64,000 bases of DNA from assembly GCA_947500825.1 (NCBI GenBank), contig CANMTR010000008.1, forward strand, positions 62,001 to 126,000, read 5' to 3'. Positions within the stretch are counted from its first letter, which is position 1. Each line of letters opens with the position of its first letter. The position numbers and the translations under genes were made by a program. The notes below the pieces were generated by a model, which did no database searches, was not told the origin of the DNA, and saw only the letters and a list, made by a program, of their open reading frames with translations. This DNA is from an uncultured Paracoccaceae bacterium. GTDB lineage: Bacteria; Pseudomonadota; Alphaproteobacteria; Rhodobacterales; Rhodobacteraceae. Below are positions 17,829 through 27,357 of this stretch, in pieces.

Positions 17829-18335
17829 ATGACGTCATCCATCCCCGACAGGACGGACGCGAGCCTCATCGCCCTGCGGCGGATCATGCGCGCGACCGAG
17901 ATCTACGCTCGCGACCTGGCCCACCAGGCGCATCTGACGCCGTCGCAGCTGCGCCTGCTGCAGGTCGTCGCCGACGAGACCGACTCGGCGGCGAAGCCCA
18001 CCGACATCGCCGGGCAGATGGGCGTGAGCCAGGCCACGGTCACCGCGCTCGTGGACAAGCTGACCGCGCGGGGGCTGGTCCAGCGGCGCCCCTCGCAGCG
18101 CGACCGTCGCCAGACATACGTGTGCGTGACCGAGACCGGCCAGGGGATCGTGGACAACATCCCCGACGCGTTGCAGCAACGTTACGTCCGGGCCTTCACC
18201 GCGCTGGAGGACTGGGAGCAGGCACAGCTCATCGCCTCGCTGGAGCGCGTGGCCGCGATGCTGGACGCGGACGCGATCGACGCCTCGCCGATCCTGACCT
18301 CGGGCGACATCAGCCCCGGGCCCCGGACGAAGTAG
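17829..18335 (+). CDS. ectR: MarR-family regulator, probable ectoine operon regulator EctR
   Basis: A 168-residue MarR-type winged-helix protein. Core segments are LTPSQLRLLQVVAD, KPTDIAGQMGVSQATVTALVDKLTARGLVQR (helix-turn-helix) and RDRRQTYVCVTETGQ (wing). It is divergent from ectABC-ask, the place of EctR1 in other ectoine producers, where it represses the operon at low salinity. I start it at 17829: the in-frame ATG at 17772 would add 19 residues written in AT-ending codons unlike the rest of this GC-rich DNA, suggesting non-coding promoter sequence. It ends four bases before the convergent livF stop. Confidence 0.85.
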   Translation: MTSSIPDRTDASLIALRRIMRATEIYARDLAHQAHLTPSQLRLLQVVADETDSAAKPTDIAGQMGVSQATVTALVDKLTARGLVQRRPSQRDRRQTYVCVTETGQGIVDNIPDALQQRYVRAFTALEDWEQAQLIASLERVAAMLDADAIDASPILTSGDISPGPRTK

Positions 18336-18339
18336 GGCC

Positions 18340-19019
<680 letters not shown>

Positions 19020-19023
<4 letters not shown>

Positions 19024-19757
19024 GGCGCCTCGCCCAGATAGGCGGCGCGCACCGCGCGGTCGGCGCGGATCTCGGCCACGGTGCCGGTGGCCACGATCCG
19101 GCCGCCCACGAGCACCGAGATCCGGTCGGCCAGGGCGAAGACCGCGTCCATGTCGTGCTCCACCAGCAGGATCGGCGCCTCGGCGCGCAGCCCGTCGAGC
19201 AGTCGCGTCAGCTCGGCGCTGCCTTCGGGGCCGAGGCCGGCCATGGGCTCGTCCATCACGAAGGCGCAAGGGTCGAGCGTCAGCGCCGCCGCGATCTCCA
19301 GCCGGCGCCGCTGTCCGTGGGAGAGGTCGTCGGCGCGGAGGCCGGCGTGGTCGGCAAGGCCGATGCGATCGAGGGCGGCGCGGGCGCGGGCCTCGAGGTC
19401 GCGCCGGCGCCGCAGGCCGAAGCCCGCGCCCGCCGCCCCGACGGCGCCGAGGAGCGCGTTCTCCAGCACCGTGTCCTGCCCCGCCAGCCGCGACACCTGG
19501 AAGGTGCGCGCCAGGCCCAGCCGGGCCCGGGCCGGGACGGTCAGCGCGGTCACGTCGCGCCCCGAGAGCCGCACGCGGCCGGCATCCGGGCGAATGGCGC
19601 CGCAGAGCTGCCCCACCAAGGTGGACTTGCCCGCGCCGTTGGGGCCGATCAGGGCGTGGATCTCGCCTTCCCGCAGGTCCATGGACACGTCGTCGGACAC
19701 GGTCAGGGCGCCGAACCGCTTGGTCAGGCCCGCGCAGGACAGGATCGCCTCAGCCAT
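19020..19757 (-). CDS. livG: Branched-chain amino acid type ABC transporter ATPase LivG
   Basis: A 245-residue ABC ATPase. It shows LTKRFGALTVSDDVSMDL, Walker A GPNGAGKST, the shortened signature LSHGQRRRLEIAAAL, Walker B CAFVMDEPMAGLGPE and the switch histidine in LLVEHDMDAVF. The C-terminal GTVAEIRADRAVRAAYLG is the LivG tail. It overlaps livM by eight bases and livF by four, so it lies in the middle of a coupled operon. Confidence 0.93.
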
Positions 19758-20727
19758 GGGCGCGCCCGGTCAGAAGGGCCGCGATGCCGCCCCGCGCGAA
19801 CAGGACCACGGCCAGGAGGACGAGGCCCAGGAAGACGTGCCAGTAGGGCGAGATACCCCCCAGGACGTGCTCCATCGCCACGAAGAGCGCGGCGCCGAGG
19901 ACCGGGCCCATGAGCCGCCCGACGCCGCCCAGGATGACGAAGACCATGATCTCGCCCGAGAGCTGCCAGGAGAACATGGCGGGCGACACGAAACGGTTCA
20001 GGTCGGCGAAGAGCGCCCCGGCGAGCCCGGTAATCGCGGCCGAGACGACGAAGGCCGCGAGCCGCAGCCGGTCGGGCTCGATCCCCGCGGCGCGGACCCG
20101 CTCGGGCGACTGGCGCGCGGCGTTCAGCGCCAGGCCGAAGGGGGACCGGCGCAGGAATGCCGCGAGCGCGCAGGCCCCGCAGAGAAGGCCGAAGACGAGG
20201 CCGAAGAACTGGATGGGGACAAGCGTGTTCAGCCCCGGAAAGCCGTTGCGGACATAGATCGACAGCCCGTCCTCGCCCCCGTAGGCGGGCCAGGAGATGG
20301 CGAAGAAGTAGAACATCTGCCCGAAGGCCAGGGTGATCATGATGAAGTAGACCCCCGCCGTGCGGAGCGCGAGCAGGCCGATGGGCACCGCCGCCAGGGC
20401 CGAGGCCGCGATGGCCACGAGCCAGACCACCGGCATCGACGTGGTGCCCGCGATCGCCAGGGGGCCGATCTGGAGCGGCTGGTAGGTCTGCGCGTGCCAG
20501 GCCAGGATGCCCATGGCATAGCCCCCCAGCCCGAAGAAGGCGGCGTGGCCGAGGCTGACCAGGCCGCCCATCCCGAGCGCCACGTTCAGCCCCACCGCCG
20601 CCAGCGCGAAGATCGCCGCGCGGGTGGCCAGCGTCACCGTGAAGGGCGCGTCGCCAAGATGCGCCGCCAGCGCCACGAGCCCGAGCGCGGGCAGGACCAG
20701 GGCGTTGAGCCACCGCTCCGCCGTCAT
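19750..20727 (-). CDS. livM: Branched-chain amino acid type ABC permease LivM
   Basis: A 325-residue membrane protein with about ten hydrophobic segments. LNVALGMGGLVSLGHAAFFGLGGY is the LivM signature, with LRTAGVYFIMITLAFGQMFYFF and AAFVVSAAITGLAGALFA further on. The start at 20727 (MTAERWLNALV) overlaps the livH stop (ATGA); a start 12 codons earlier exists but lies inside livH. It forms the translocation channel with LivH. Confidence 0.92.
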   Translation of the reverse strand: MTAERWLNALVLPALGLVALAAHLGDAPFTVTLATRAAIFALAAVGLNVALGMGGLVSLGHAAFFGLGGYAMGILAWHAQTYQPLQIGPLAIAGTTSMPVVWLVAIAASALAAVPIGLLALRTAGVYFIMITLAFGQMFYFFAISWPAYGGEDGLSIYVRNGFPGLNTLVPIQFFGLVFGLLCGACALAAFLRRSPFGLALNAARQSPERVRAAGIEPDRLRLAAFVVSAAITGLAGALFADLNRFVSPAMFSWQLSGEIMVFVILGGVGRLMGPVLGAALFVAMEHVLGGISPYWHVFLGLVLLAVVLFARGGIAALLTGRAHG

Positions 20728-21647
20728 GCGGGCCGCGCCCCGTAGAGGCCCGTCGGGCGCCATACCAAGATCCCCGCCATCAGCGCGTAGATCGCCATGG
20801 AGGCCAGCGCCGCGCCCGTGGTCCGGGCGGTGGCCGGATCGGTGACGAGCGCCAGGGCGCGGGGCAGCAGGATGCCCCCCAGCGTGTCGGTGAGGCCAAC
20901 CAGCAGCGCGCCGACCAGCGCGCCGCGGATCGAGCCGATGCCGCCGATGACGATGGTGACGAAGGCCAGGATCAGCACCGGCTCGCCCATCCCCACCTGC
21001 ACCGACCGGATCGTGCCCACCAGCGCACCGGCGAGCCCCGCGAGGCCCGCGCCGAGGGCGAAGACGAGGGTGTAGAGCCGGCCGATATCGACGCCGAGCG
21101 CGGCGATCATCTCGCGGTCGTCCTTGCCCGCGCGGATGCGCATCCCGAGCCGGGTGCGCGTGACCAGCAGGCCCAGGCCCGCAGCCGCCGCCAGACCCGC
21201 CCCGATCAGCGCCAGCCGGTAGCGCGGATAGAGGATGCCTCCCGGCAGCTCCACCGGCCCCGACAGCCAGTCGGGCACGTCGAGATAGAGCGGGAAGGAG
21301 CCGAACACCCAGCGCGTCCCTTCCGAGAAGATCAGGATCAGGGCGAAGGTGGCGAGCACCTGGTCCAGGTGGTCGCGGTCGTAGAGGCGGCGGATCACCA
21401 CCCGCTCGACCACCGCGCCCGCCAGGGCCGCGCCCGCCATCGCGGCGGCCAGCGCCACGAGGAACGACCCCGTCGCCGCCGCGGCGCTCGCGGCCAGGAA
21501 CGCGCCCACCATGTAGAGCGAGCCGTGTGCGAGGTTGATCAGCCCCATGACGCCGAAGACGAGCGTCAGCCCGGCGGCCATCAGGAACAGCATCATGCCC
21601 GATTGCAGCCCGTTCAGGATCTGTTCGGCGATCAGTGCGGCGGACAT
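20724..21647 (-). CDS. livH: Branched-chain amino acid type ABC permease LivH
   Basis: A 307-residue membrane protein. The N-terminus MSAALIAEQILNGLQSGM and the LivH signature FGVMGLINLAHGSLYMVGAF are clear, followed by GLAGALVGTIRSVQVGMG. About eight hydrophobic segments are present. It follows livJ by ten bases. The open frame extends far upstream through livJ in another frame; only the last 307 residues are real. Confidence 0.92.
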   Translation of the reverse strand: MSAALIAEQILNGLQSGMMLFLMAAGLTLVFGVMGLINLAHGSLYMVGAFLAASAAAATGSFLVALAAAMAGAALAGAVVERVVIRRLYDRDHLDQVLATFALILIFSEGTRWVFGSFPLYLDVPDWLSGPVELPGGILYPRYRLALIGAGLAAAAGLGLLVTRTRLGMRIRAGKDDREMIAALGVDIGRLYTLVFALGAGLAGLAGALVGTIRSVQVGMGEPVLILAFVTIVIGGIGSIRGALVGALLVGLTDTLGGILLPRALALVTDPATARTTGAALASMAIYALMAGILVWRPTGLYGARPA

Positions 21648-21657
21648 GGGCCGAGCG

Positions 21658-22791
21658 TCACTGCATGTCGCAGGCGTCGAGATAGGCGTTTGCGCGGTCT
21701 TCCAGCGCGGTGCCGACGATGCGGTTGGTGAACACGCCGTCTTCCTCGACCACCTCGCGGACGTAGATGTCCTGGATCGGGTGCTGGTTCGACGCGAAGG
21801 AGAAATCGCCCCGCACGCTGTCGAAATCCGCCTCGGCGAGGGCGGCGCGGAAGGCTTCGGCGTCCGATACCTCGGCCCGGTCCAGCGCCGACAGGAGCAG
21901 GTTGGCGGTGTCGTATCCTTGCGCGGCATAGAGCGAGGGCAGGCGGCCATGGGCCTCCTCGAAGGCGGCCACGAAGTCGCGGTTGGCCGGGTTGTCGAGG
22001 TCGGGCGACCATTGCGAGGTGTTGCGCACCCCGAGGGCCGCCTCCCCCGTGGCCTGCAGGATGCCCTGGTCGAAGGAGAAGGCAGGCCCGACCAGCGGCA
22101 GGTCCACCCCGGCATCCGAATACTGCTTGAGAAAGCTGATCCCCATGCCGCCGGGCAGGAAGAAGAACACGCTGTCCGCGTCGCTCGCCCGGATCTCCGC
22201 GATCTCGGCGGCGTAGTCGGTCTGGCCCAGGTCGGTATAGATCTCGCCGGCCAGCTCGCCCTCGTAGAAGCGCTTGAACCCGGTCAGGCCGTCGCGGCCC
22301 GCGGGGTAGTTCGGCGCCATGACGAACGTGTCGGAATAGCCCGCCTGGTTGGCCCAGGCGCCCGCGGCCTCGTGCAGGTTGTCGTTCTGGTAGGAGACGG
22401 CGAAGTAGTTGGGGTGGCACATCCGCCCCGCGAGCTGCGCCGGCGCCGCGTTGGTGGAGAGGTAGACCTTGCCCTGCGCGGTGGCCGAGGGCACGACCGC
22501 CATGGCGAGGTTCGACCACACGATCCCGGTCAGCACGTCCACCCGCTCGGACTGGATCATCCGGTCGGCGATCTGCACGGCCCGGTCGGGGGCGCGCTCG
22601 TCGTCCTCGATCACCACGTCCACGTCGTCACGCCCGGACTGCTCGATGGCCAGCATGAAGCCGTCGCGGGTATCGACGCCGAGGCTCGCGCCGCCGCCCG
22701 ACAGGGTGGTGATCATGCCGACCTTGGTCTGGGCGGTGGCGGTCCCGGCCAGGGCGGCCAGCGCCAGGGCGGCGATCGTCGTCTTGGTCAT
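21658..22791 (-). CDS. livJ: Branched-chain amino acid type ABC transporter solute-binding protein LivJ
   Basis: A 377-residue periplasmic binding protein of the type I (Leu/Ile/Val, amide, urea) class. It has a Sec signal peptide (MTKTTIAALALAALAGTATAQ) and starts with KVGMITTLSGGGASLGVDTRDGF. FVMAPNYPAGRDGLTGFKR and GYDTANLLLSAL are typical mid and late segments. It is the first gene of livJHMGF; AGGACGAGG lies next to the ATG. The start region faces the divergent gspS-like gene across 138 bases that include a 14-bp palindrome (22847-22860). Confidence 0.92.
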   Translation of the reverse strand: MTKTTIAALALAALAGTATAQTKVGMITTLSGGGASLGVDTRDGFMLAIEQSGRDDVDVVIEDDERAPDRAVQIADRMIQSERVDVLTGIVWSNLAMAVVPSATAQGKVYLSTNAAPAQLAGRMCHPNYFAVSYQNDNLHEAAGAWANQAGYSDTFVMAPNYPAGRDGLTGFKRFYEGELAGEIYTDLGQTDYAAEIAEIRASDADSVFFFLPGGMGISFLKQYSDAGVDLPLVGPAFSFDQGILQATGEAALGVRNTSQWSPDLDNPANRDFVAAFEEAHGRLPSLYAAQGYDTANLLLSALDRAEVSDAEAFRAALAEADFDSVRGDFSFASNQHPIQDIYVREVVEEDGVFTNRIVGTALEDRANAYLDACDMQ

Positions 22792-22929
22792 CCTCGTCCT
22801 TCCCGTTGCGCGCCGGATCGTCCCGTCCGGTCGGCCCCTTCGGTAGCGCGTGCGCACGCGGTTTGGAACCGGGCTTTTCCCGCGCCGCCCGATCTGCGTA
22901 TCTGGCCCAAGCCGAAGAGGGGAGCGCGA

Positions 22930-24090
22930 ATGCGACGCGACGATCTGGGGGCGCGCCCCGACTGGCGCGAGAAGGCCGAGGCGGCGGGGTTCACCTTCCA
23001 CCACCTCGGCGGCGAGCTCTACTGGGACGAGGCGAAGGCCTATGCCTTCGAGCTGGAGCGGATCGAGGCCGACCTGGAGCGCCCGGCCGAGGAGCTGCAC
23101 GCCATGTGCCGCGAGGCGGTGGACCACGTCCTGCGCTCGCAGGAGTTGATGGAGCGCCTGGCGATCCCCGAGGCCCACCGCGATCTCGTGGCCCGGAGCT
23201 GGGCGGAGGGGGAGCCCGAGGTCTATGGCCGGATGGACCTCTCCTATGGCGGGGAGGGGCCGGCGAAGCTCCTGGAATACAACGCCGACACGCCCACCAC
23301 CCTCTACGAGGCGAGCGGCTTCCAGTGGCACTGGCTGGAGGACATGATCGCGTCGGGGCGCCTGCCGGAGGGGGCCGACCAGTTCAACGGCATCCACGAG
23401 GCCCTCGTCGCGCGGTTCCGCGACCTCTTCTACCAGGGCACCAACATCCATTTCGCCGCCTTCGAGGACGCGGTGGAGGATTACGCCACCGTCGAGACCA
23501 TCGGCTGGGCCGCGCGCGAGGCCGGGATGGGGGCGCATTTCACCGACATTCGCAAGATCGGGATCACCGACACGGGGCAGTTCGCCGATGCCGAGGACCG
23601 CGCCATCGGCATCCTGTTCAAGCTCTACCCGTGGGAGGACATGCTGCGCGACGACTTCGCCGACGCCATCGCCGGGGCGCGCTGCCGCGTGATCGAGCCC
23701 GCCTGGAAGGCGATCGTGTCCAACAAGGGGCTCCTGCCGGTCCTGTGGCGGATGTTCCCGGGCCACCCGAACCTGCTGCCGGCCGTCTTCGCCGACGAGG
23801 ATGCGGGCGAGCTGGGCGGGGAGGTGGTCGAGAAGCCCATCTTCTCGCGCGAGGGGGCGGGGGTGCGCATCCGCGCGGGAGAGGCGAGCGAGGCCTCCAC
23901 CGACGCCGCCTACGACGCCCATCCGCGTATCCTGCAGGCCTATGCGCCGCTGCCGCGCTTCGGCGAGGACCACGTGGTCTGCGGCATCTGGATGGTGGGC
24001 GAGGAGGCCCACGGCCTGTCCCTGCGCGAGGATGTGTCGCGCATCACACAGGATACGTCGCGCTTTCGGCCGCACTATATCTTGCCCTAG
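22930..24090 (+). CDS. Glutathionylspermidine synthase family protein (YgiC/YjfC type)
   Basis: A 386-residue protein of the glutathionylspermidine synthase preATP-grasp/ATP-grasp family. Key segments are FTFHHLGGELYWDE near the start, YGRMDLSYGGEGPAKLLEYN followed by ADTPTTLYEASGFQW, FKLYPWEDM, and a C-terminal FSREGAGVRI region. The length matches YgiC, which lacks the amidase half of E. coli GspS, so it is probably a synthetase or ligase only. GAGGGGAG precedes the ATG. The next gene is a DUF1190 protein, as in the E. coli ygiBC and yjfMC pairs. The true substrates of the YgiC branch are unknown. Confidence 0.9.
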   Translation: MRRDDLGARPDWREKAEAAGFTFHHLGGELYWDEAKAYAFELERIEADLERPAEELHAMCREAVDHVLRSQELMERLAIPEAHRDLVARSWAEGEPEVYGRMDLSYGGEGPAKLLEYNADTPTTLYEASGFQWHWLEDMIASGRLPEGADQFNGIHEALVARFRDLFYQGTNIHFAAFEDAVEDYATVETIGWAAREAGMGAHFTDIRKIGITDTGQFADAEDRAIGILFKLYPWEDMLRDDFADAIAGARCRVIEPAWKAIVSNKGLLPVLWRMFPGHPNLLPAVFADEDAGELGGEVVEKPIFSREGAGVRIRAGEASEASTDAAYDAHPRILQAYAPLPRFGEDHVVCGIWMVGEEAHGLSLREDVSRITQDTSRFRPHYILP

Positions 24091-24100
24091 GATGATGCCC

Positions 24101-24694
24101 ATGACCCACCGCCCCCGCAAACGCGCCCGCCACGCCCGCTATGTCCTGATGGGCACCGCCGCCTTCGGGCTGGCGGCCTGCCAGCAGGAGGAACAGGTCG
24201 AGGCGACGGTGTTCCCCTCCGCCGAGGAATGCCGCGCCGTGGCGGACCTTCCCGAGAACGACTTCACGGCCGAGGATTGCGATGCGGGCTTCGCCGAGGC
24301 CCAGGCCGTCCACGAGGAGAGCGCGCCGCGCTACGAGGAGGAGGCGGTCTGCGAGACCGAGCACGAGGGCGGCTGCGTGCAGGAGACGCGCTCGGACGGC
24401 TCGTCGATCTTCCTGCCGCTGATCGCGGGCTACATGATCGGCAACATGCTGGGCGGGCGTGGCTTCGCCTCCAAGCCGCTCTACCGCACCAGCGCGGGGC
24501 GCTACGCCACGCCGGGCGGCTCGACGATCCTGTCAGGCCTGAGGGGCAAGACGAACCTGCGCGCCAACTCCTTCTCCGCCTCGCCCAACACCCGCACCGC
24601 CGCGCCGCTGAGCCGCTCCGCGGTGCAGAGCCGGGGCGGCTTCGGCGCGGCGCGCACCTCGGGCGGTTTCGGATCGCGCGGCTTCGGCGGCTGA
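24101..24694 (+). CDS. DUF1190 family protein (YgiB-like), probable lipoprotein
   Basis: A 197-residue exported protein of unknown function. After a basic start (MTHRPRKRARHARYVLMG) comes a hydrophobic stretch ending in LAACQQEE, a lipobox-like cysteine. Cys-containing acidic segments (FPSAEECRAV, AEDCDAGF, CETEHEGGCVQ) precede a hydrophobic PLIAGYMIGNMLGG segment and a basic Gly/Ser/Phe-rich end. This is the YgiB/YjfM pattern. It starts ten bases after the gspS-like stop; two further ATGs just upstream (24092, 24095) could also serve. The constant pairing with the YgiC-type gene implies a shared envelope role. Confidence 0.85.
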   Translation: MTHRPRKRARHARYVLMGTAAFGLAACQQEEQVEATVFPSAEECRAVADLPENDFTAEDCDAGFAEAQAVHEESAPRYEEEAVCETEHEGGCVQETRSDGSSIFLPLIAGYMIGNMLGGRGFASKPLYRTSAGRYATPGGSTILSGLRGKTNLRANSFSASPNTRTAAPLSRSAVQSRGGFGAARTSGGFGSRGFGG

Positions 24695-24701
24695 GGGGGC
24701 C

Positions 24702-25322
24702 TCACCCCGGCAGGCGCAGGACCACGTCCGCGAGGCGCGAGCCGTCGCGGACAGCACGGCCGTTGGGCAGGTCGTTCACCTCGACCTTCGCGGCGGCTTC
24801 GGCCGGGGGCAGGTGGGCCCATCGCTCCAGGAGCCGGGCGCGCAGCACCTCCTGCGGCACGTCGAGCGCGACGGTCAGGTCGAACAGCGCCCCCAGGTCG
24901 CGCCAGCCAGGCCGGTCGAGCAGCAGGTAGTTGCCCTCCGCGATCACCACGTCCGTCTCCTTCGGGATGAGGCGCGCGGCGTTGCGCGACAGCTCCAGCC
25001 CCCGGTCGAAGACGGGCACGGCGACCTCCGCCTCGGCGTTGCGCCGCAATCGGTCGAGGAGGTGGGCGAGGCCGCCGATGTCGAACGTCTCCGGCGCGCC
25101 CTTGCGCGGGAGAAGGCCGCGCGTCGCGAGGAGCGCATCGTCGTAGTGGAACCCGTCCATGGGCAGGATCGCGGCCGTGCGTCCCCGCGCGTCCAGCTCA
25201 GCCCCCAGAGCCTCGGCCAGGGTGGACTTGCCCGAGCCGGGCGCGCCCGCGAGCGCCACGATCCGCCGCCCCGAACCGAGGCCGGCGATCCGATCGGCCA
25301 GTGCCGCCACCTCTCCGGGCAT
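24702..25322 (-). CDS. P-loop kinase, uridine kinase/phosphoribulokinase-like (FrcK-type)
   Basis: A 206-residue P-loop protein. Walker A is GAPGSGKST; PMDGFHYDD is the substrate loop of the uridine kinase/pantothenate kinase group, and DVVIAEGNYLLLD forms the next conserved strand. Such small kinases accompany sugar ABC transporters (FrcK beside the fructose system). The start overlaps the stop of the broken ABC ATPase (TGATG), so it was the last gene of that operon. Unlike its neighbours it appears intact, with all motifs in one frame. Expression is doubtful if the old promoter has decayed. Confidence 0.82.
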   Translation of the reverse strand: MPGEVAALADRIAGLGSGRRIVALAGAPGSGKSTLAEALGAELDARGRTAAILPMDGFHYDDALLATRGLLPRKGAPETFDIGGLAHLLDRLRRNAEAEVAVPVFDRGLELSRNAARLIPKETDVVIAEGNYLLLDRPGWRDLGALFDLTVALDVPQEVLRARLLERWAHLPPAEAAAKVEVNDLPNGRAVRDGSRLADVVLRLPG

Positions 25323-25989
25323 CAGGCGATCCGGGCTTCGGTGCGGGCGTCGAAGGCCAGGGCCTTGCCCATGTCGAAGACGCAGGGTGCGCGGGCGCCG
25401 CGCGTGGCGGTCGCGGGCAGCAGGGTCATGGCCGGAGAGCCCATGAAGCCCGCCACGAACATGTCGGCCGGGTCGTCGCAAGCCTGACGCGCGGTGCCGA
25501 TCTGCTGCACGTCGCCGGCATGCATCACCTCGATCCGCGTCGACAGCGTCAGCGCCCGGCCCACGGGGCCGCGCTGGCGCTGCCCGCCGGAGAGCTGGCC
25601 GGGCTTGCGGTCCGGAAGGTCGGTGATCTGCAACACCTCGGCTACTTTCGCAGTCTTCCCCCCGCGCTCGGGTCCGGGGATCTTGTGCATCTCCATCTCG
25701 AACGAGACGTTCCCGCGCGCGGTCATGCCAGGGTAGAGCGCGTAGGACTGGAACACCATGGCGATGTTGCGCTTGGCCCGTCGCACCTCGTTCATGCGCT
25801 GCCCGTCCACCCGGATCTCTCGGGTGACGGTCTCGAGCCCCGCGATCATGTTCGGCAGGGTGGACCTGCCGCCGCCCGTAGGGCCGACGAGCACGAGGAA
25901 CGCGCCCTTCTCGACCGGGATGTCTGTCTCGTTGAGATCTCCGCCGCGCCGAAGGACCTGGTCACGCGGTCGATATCGATAAAACCCAT
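25322..25989 (-). pseudogene. Broken sugar ABC transporter ATPase (MalK/UgpC type)
   Basis: The gene begins MGFIDIDRVTRSFGAAEI, then a one-base loss near 25938 shifts frame; the rest continues as ETDIPVEKGAFLVLVGPTGGG. The Walker A lysine is changed (GGGRST rather than GGGKST). After LSGGQRQRGPVGRAL the sequence jumps straight to TRIEVMHAGDVQQIGTA, so the segment with Walker B, D-loop and switch His (about 70 residues in MalK) is deleted. The C-terminal part is also shortened. Family relatives are about 330-370 residues; here only about 220 codons remain. It cannot work as an ATPase. Confidence 0.88.
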
Positions 25990-25994
25990 TGTGG

Positions 25995-26700
25995 TCATCC
26001 TTTGACGGAGCCTGACATCGCCCCCCCGGGCAAAGATGCGCCCGGCGACGATGTAGACGGGGAGGGTGGGCAGGGCGGCCATGATCGCGCCCGGGAAGGT
26101 GGCGATGGCCGCGACGGTCATCAGCATGATGACGGCCGAGGCGGCGTCGTCGATGCCGCGCAAGCCGACCAGGAACATGGCCATCACGAAGCCGGAGGTC
26201 TGCCACACGGCCGCGCCGGCGATGGTGTGGATCGCCATGTCCCGGTCCTTGATCCAGTCGAAGGCGAAGCCCTCCCAGCCCCATCCGCGCACCACGGCCT
26301 CGATCCCGATGCCCGGGGCCCACTTCCAGGCCACGCCGGTGACGATGAAGCTCAGTGCCATGGGATAGAGGTAGATCGTGCGGATCGCCCCCTTCGTCCG
26401 GATGCGCCGGTCGAACAGGATCGCCAGCGTCAGGCCCGGAGGGCAGCAGATCACGATGTAGAGGATGCCGAGGATCGCCAGGTTCGCAAGCGCGATGTCC
26501 CAGGTGCGCAGGCTGAACCGGCGCGTGTAGTCGATCCCGCCCACCCGGTCGTAGCCGGGCAGCATCCGGCTGTCGCTGAAGGACGGTTACGTAGTGAAGG
26601 CGATGAAGCCGTAGACGACGATCTCGACGAGGGTGATCGTCGGGCTGAGGACGCGCTGCGGGAGCGCGTCGCGCAGGACGCCCCGGGCGAAGTCGGGTCG
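25995..26700 (-). pseudogene. Fused and disrupted sugar ABC permease remnants
   Basis: The first part matches a MalF-type permease start (ALPQRVLSPTITLVEIVVYG), then a TAA stop at 26589-26587 interrupts it in frame; after the stop the same frame resumes with PSFSDSRMLPGYDRVGGIDY and runs through TIYLYPMALSFIVTGVAWKW and VWQTSGFVMAMFLVGLRGID. There it joins the end of a second, MalG-type permease (ATFPGAIMAALPTLPVYIVAGR), so most of both genes has been lost in a deletion near 26140. A further frame change in a C7 run (26021-26027) hides the original end, RGMMSGSVKG-stop, which can still be read to 25995. At least three independent lesions are visible. Confidence 0.87.
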
Positions 26701-26749
26701 GGCCAAGGCGGCCTTCCCTGGAAGTGTCGGACGGCCGGGGGCCGGCAGC

Positions 26750-27188
26750 GGAGCTGGGCGGACTCCCCCGCGATCTGCATCTCGGCGGCGGCGTTGAACT
26801 CTTCCCGGGTGGTCGGCGGCTCGATGCCCTGCTCCTCGAATATCCGCGCGTTGGTCCACGGTCTGTTGGGACGGTGGATCTTGACCGGCGCGGCGACCCA
26901 TTCGCCTTCGTAGGTGGCGAACTCCTGCACGGCGCCGGGGGCGACCTCGGTCCAGTCCTCCTCCTCGGCCACCGCGGTGAGGTCGCCCAGGGAGCCCTGC
27001 TCGGCCCGTTCGCGGATTTGCCTCCCGAGAAGCTGTGCGGCGCTCGGTGGGGTCCTGGCGTTGAGCGCCGCGGCCTCGCCGCCGGTGGTCCACCAGTGCA
27101 GCACCTCGACGCTCTGCGCCGAGGCGGTCGTGGCGGCGCAGCCGAATGCCGCCGTCGCCAGCGGTCGAGCCGTTTTCGCGAATGTCGT
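26750..27188 (-). pseudogene. Truncated sugar ABC solute-binding protein without start codon
   Basis: An AGGGAGGA ribosome-binding site (27200-27193) is followed by ACG instead of ATG, then TTFAKTARPLATAAFGCAATTASAQ, a signal peptide, and SVEVLHWWTTGGEAAALN, the start of a glucose/mannose-type binding protein. Later family segments (EQGSLGDLTAVAEEEDW, GEWVAAPVKIHRPN, IFEEQGIEPPTTREEFNAAAE) follow with internal deletions, and homology ends near 26750 where permease sequence begins. Relatives are about 400 residues; under 150 remain. The lost start codon, internal gaps and missing C-terminus make it non-functional. Confidence 0.86.
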
Positions 27189-27357
27189 GCTGTCCTCCCT
27201 TGCATCCAATGCGGTTCCCCCCCACGCGCCGGCCCCGACGTCTCCTCCCCGAAGCGCCACGGCATTTGTTTTTTTTGCGACAACGAGCATGAGATCACGA
27301 AAAGCTCGACGGATCTCGTGCCGCCGCGTGGGATGCGCTCGCGGGAGGAGAAAATCC
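27189..27357. other. Former divergent promoter region of the decayed sugar operon
   Basis: The 169 bases between the dead binding protein and the ROK remnant include a T8 run (27269 area), the most AT-rich patch nearby, and the ribosome-binding sites of both flanking remnants. I see no gene and no convincing surviving promoter boxes. Confidence 0.4.

Noticed and set aside
22847-22860. CGCGTGCGCACGCG palindrome between livJ and the gspS-like gene
   Set aside because: Built only of CG/GC steps, which arise by chance in such DNA; kept as a mention, not as an operator call.
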